In this document: positions 6,721 to 8,270 of the stretch, piece by piece | How the letters are laid out: each line of letters opens with the position of its first letter | Numbering within the stretch: position 1 is the stretch's first letter | Assembly: GCA_012270665.1 (NCBI GenBank) | Contig: JAAXHY010000332.1 | Coordinates: forward strand, 1 to 8,270 | DNA: 8,270 nucleotides | Source of the DNA: Dehalococcoidia bacterium | Lineage (GTDB): Bacteria; Chloroflexota; Dehalococcoidia; SAR202; UBA11138 | Reading direction: 5' to 3' | The notes under the pieces: model-generated | Databases searched by the model: none | Told to the model about the DNA's origin: nothing | The model's input: the letters and a program-made list of their open reading frames with translations, nothing else | Program-made: the position numbers and the translations under genes

Positions 6721-7940
6721 TGGGCATCTTCTTGGTTAGAGCGTTCATCTTCAAACTCATCCACTATCGGCGTTAATTCTTCAATGAAAGGTCTGAGAGT
6801 ACCGGAGATCTCATTTGCGAAATTGTCGTCAAGGGTCTTGCCCTGCCGCGATACTACAGTACCACCGAATCGCCCATCCATTCGCTTGCTGTCATCATAA
6901 ACATGTGTACTTGCAAGTCTAGCTTCAAACTCTTCAGCCTGGCTTTCAGAAAAGACTGCTTGTTTTCCACTCTTTAGATACGCGAATCCCACGTCAGCTT
7001 GCCATGTACCAACCTCTGGTCCACTTTCGTCTGCCAAGTACAACTGAACCCAATAGGACATATCCCAATTGCCCCAAGGCGAACGCGAGTACCAAAGGTG
7101 ATAGTACCGCCTGCCTTCATGATCTTCTCCAGCCCACCGGCTCTTTCTATTGGGCTTGAGGTTTGGAGACAGGCCGTCCGTAGTAAGTTCTCCAACATCC
7201 TTCAGAAATCGTGTGACTTCGTCAGTCCTGTTTCTCTCAAAAGTCTGCTTCAGTGAACTGGTCCCTCCCACCACTGGATTATTTCCATCTGATGAATCGC
7301 CCACACCTATGACGTAATCTTCAATTCCGGGCATGGGTATAATTGTGTTGGCTTGGATGTATAGCCTATCGGTCTCTGTGTCTTGGTATGGGATTAGCTG
7401 AACACAGGTTATTAGGTCTTCTGCGGGAACCTTCTGATTCAGCCAGAGGGACGCGGATGTCACTTCGGGCGCGAATCTATGGCTTGCTAGGATAATGCGT
7501 TGGTCATTGTTCAGGACGTTCAGGTCGTCCGTACCGAGATGCTGCAATAGTTCGTCAGTGGCTTCTGACTCGGATATGTTCGCATAGCTGGCGTACATGC
7601 GAATAATGTCTTCATCTCTGGCGCGGTGGAGATAACTTGCATACTTGATAGCTTGCCAGTGGGCATCCGAGCCTGTGTGGTCTCGTTTCAACTCGATGAC
7701 GACCAGTTTCCCGTCTATGTCCACAGCGAGGAGGTCAAGCCTCTCATTAGTCCTATCGAAACCGCTGAATTCCTTGCCGATTATGAGCAAGCCATCGTCT
7801 AATATGCCGGGGTTGGCGGCAACCCATTCCTGAATGTCGCGCCGCTCCTGAAATCCAAGCCGGGCGAAGTCCACTTCCGTTATCTTTTCGGACTCGCGGT
7901 TTTCGGGATTGATTCTGAATAGCTGTGGTTCGGCGCTCAT
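6717..7940 (-). CDS. PD-(D/E)XK nuclease-like protein (DUF91/NucS-like N-terminal domain)
   Basis: A 407-residue protein. The N-terminal part (about 15-130) carries a PD-(D/E)XK core: a preceding helix RRDIQEWVAANPGIL (33-47), then RLDLLAVD (67-74) with Asp69, the strand LVVIELKRD (79-87) giving Glu83-Leu-Lys85 as the ExK motif, and a following helix with Gln96 and Tyr100. This arrangement is common in NucS/DUF91-like and restriction-type nucleases acting on DNA. The C-terminal part (about 230-400) is rich in aromatic residues (RYYHLWYSRSPWGNWDMSYW, 278-297) and I do not recognise it. The start ATG at 7940 has an AAAGGA about 12 nt upstream, a long spacing. The stop overlaps moeA by 4 bp. The gene is more AT-rich than the downstream cofactor genes, consistent with recent acquisition. 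Role may be DNA repair or defence; no partner modification gene is visible. Confidence 0.8.
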   Translation of the reverse strand: MSAEPQLFRINPENRESEKITEVDFARLGFQERRDIQEWVAANPGILDDGLLIIGKEFSGFDRTNERLDLLAVDIDGKLVVIELKRDHTGSDAHWQAIKYASYLHRARDEDIIRMYASYANISESEATDELLQHLGTDDLNVLNNDQRIILASHRFAPEVTSASLWLNQKVPAEDLITCVQLIPYQDTETDRLYIQANTIIPMPGIEDYVIGVGDSSDGNNPVVGGTSSLKQTFERNRTDEVTRFLKDVGELTTDGLSPNLKPNRKSRWAGEDHEGRRYYHLWYSRSPWGNWDMSYWVQLYLADESGPEVGTWQADVGFAYLKSGKQAVFSESQAEEFEARLASTHVYDDSKRMDGRFGGTVVSRQGKTLDDNFANEISGTLRPFIEELTPIVDEFEDERSNQEDAQ

Positions 7941-8046
7941 GGCTTTGTGGTATCCTTTCGAGACGCATGGACTATCTGGTTTTACAGGTGGGGGTTGCGT
8001 CTTCGTATATTAACCCACGCGGCAGTTTAAGAGAAAGGATCGAGCT
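7941..8046. promoter_or_regulatory. Divergent intergenic region between the nuclease operon and the AhpD-like gene
   Basis: This 106-bp AT-richer gap must hold promoters for both directions. For the plus strand a weak candidate is TTTACA (7981-7986) with TATATT (8006-8011), spacing 19 bp. For the minus strand the same AT-rich patch gives TAATATA-like words but no convincing -35 box. The plus gene has a plausible ribosome site AAAGGA (8034-8039) before ATG 8047. No clear operator palindrome was found. Confidence 0.4.
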
Positions 8047-8270
8047 ATGCCATGGATTCATGAAGCGGAGGAGCGGCTGCATTGGGCGAACGTGATCAAC
8101 GTCATGTCCATCAATCCCACCGCGATGAAGGCCGTCAACGACATGACCAACGCTATAACTTTTGGCGCGTCCACGCTTACCCGCACGCAGGAAGAGGCGA
8201 TAGCGACCGCCGTTTCAGCCCAGAACGAGTGTCGGTTTTGAACGATGGCTCACGGGGAGTTTCTCCGTCA
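8047..8270 (+). CDS. AhpD-like/CMD-family protein with in-frame TGA at the CxxC motif (probable selenoprotein), 3' end off the window
   Basis: The frame from ATG 8047 reads 64 codons to TGA 8239-8241, then stays open to the window edge. Before the TGA the protein shows the AhpD-like peroxidase-related pattern: MPWI at the N-terminus, ANVINVMSINPTAMKAV (14-30), TFGASTLTRTQEEAIATAVS (38-57) and the redox motif NECRF (60-64). In relatives NxCx(Y/F)C is followed by about three residues and then HG. Here TGA takes the place of the second Cys, and codons after it read TMAHGEFLR, keeping the motif's His and Gly. So the likely product is Cys62-Arg-Phe-Sec65. Members reduce peroxides or act as thiol oxidoreductases through CxxC. 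The segment between MPWI and ANVI is shorter than I recall in relatives. Ribosome site AAAGGA lies at 8034-8039. Alternatives are a Cys-to-stop mutation (pseudogene) or a sequence error; a real 64-residue protein is least likely. Confidence 0.78.
8242..8270 (+). promoter_or_regulatory. Candidate bacterial SECIS hairpin downstream of the TGA
   Basis: ACGG (8252-8255) pairs perfectly with CCGT (8265-8268) around a 9-base loop GGAGTTTCT that begins with two G. An alternative inner pairing is GGAG with CTCC around TTT. The loop begins 15 nt after the last base of the TGA. Bacterial SECIS elements lie in the coding region just 3' of the UGA, with a short stem and a G early in the apical loop, so position and form fit roughly. 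The stem is only 4 bp and the window ends here, so the lower stem (T8250-A8270 could pair) cannot be judged. Confidence 0.4.

Noticed and set aside
8047..8241. A genuine stand-alone 64-residue small protein
   Set aside because: The sequence stops in the middle of a conserved redox motif and the family pattern resumes directly after the TGA, so recoding, or failing that a nonsense mutation, explains it better.
1..8270. tRNA, rRNA, CRISPR array, transposase or phage genes
   Set aside because: Nothing in either strand resembles these; nearly all bases are accounted for by the listed genes.

Overview
The window is a compact, GC-rich bacterial segment. It holds six to seven head-to-tail genes on the minus strand and one divergent gene that starts near the right edge on the plus strand. 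The likely source is an uncultivated or metagenome-derived bacterium with an aldehyde-oxidising, tungsten- or molybdenum-dependent metabolism. The gene styles (MoeA fused to a PBP-like domain, AOR with its own MoaD and MobA, an AhpD-like protein with an in-frame TGA, a TTG start) would suit Chloroflexota such as the SAR202/Dehalococcoidia group. That placement is an impression from protein style, not a demonstrated assignment.

Minus-strand layout, in the direction of transcription: (1) a PD-(D/E)XK nuclease-like protein (7940-6717); (2) a MoeA molybdopterin molybdenumtransferase fused to a C-terminal PBP-like ligand-binding domain (6720-4771); (3) MobA nucleotidyltransferase (4751-4116); (4) a MoaD-type ubiquitin-like sulfur carrier (4119-3817); (5) a tungsten-type aldehyde:ferredoxin oxidoreductase, AOR (3820-1937); (6) a 168-bp spacer with hairpins and a dispersed-repeat-like sequence; (7) a NuoE-like [2Fe-2S] subunit (1768-1313, TTG start); (8) a NuoF-like NADH/FMN subunit (1320 to beyond base 1, C-terminus not in the window). 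Three junctions are 4-bp ATGA overlaps (nuclease/moeA, mobA/moaD, moaD/aor) and nuoE/nuoF overlap by 8 bp, so the genes appear translationally coupled.

The genes fit one functional unit. MoaD supplies sulfur for the pyranopterin dithiolene, MoeA inserts the metal, and MobA can add a nucleotide. AOR is the metal-pterin enzyme that oxidises an aldehyde to an acid. NuoE and NuoF could pass the electrons to or from NAD(H), giving an NAD-linked or possibly bifurcating AOR instead of a purely ferredoxin-linked one. The nuclease at the head of the operon is the odd member.

On the right, a divergent plus-strand gene (from 8047) encodes an AhpD-like/carboxymuconolactone decarboxylase-type protein. 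Its frame appears to stop at TGA 8239-8241 after 64 codons, but that TGA sits exactly where the second cysteine of the family's CxxC redox motif belongs. The downstream frame continues the family pattern (the motif's His-Gly and the following Leu-Arg) to the window edge, and a small hairpin follows at about bacterial-SECIS distance. This is the most interesting signal here: a probable selenocysteine (CxxU) AhpD-like selenoprotein that a standard gene caller would truncate.
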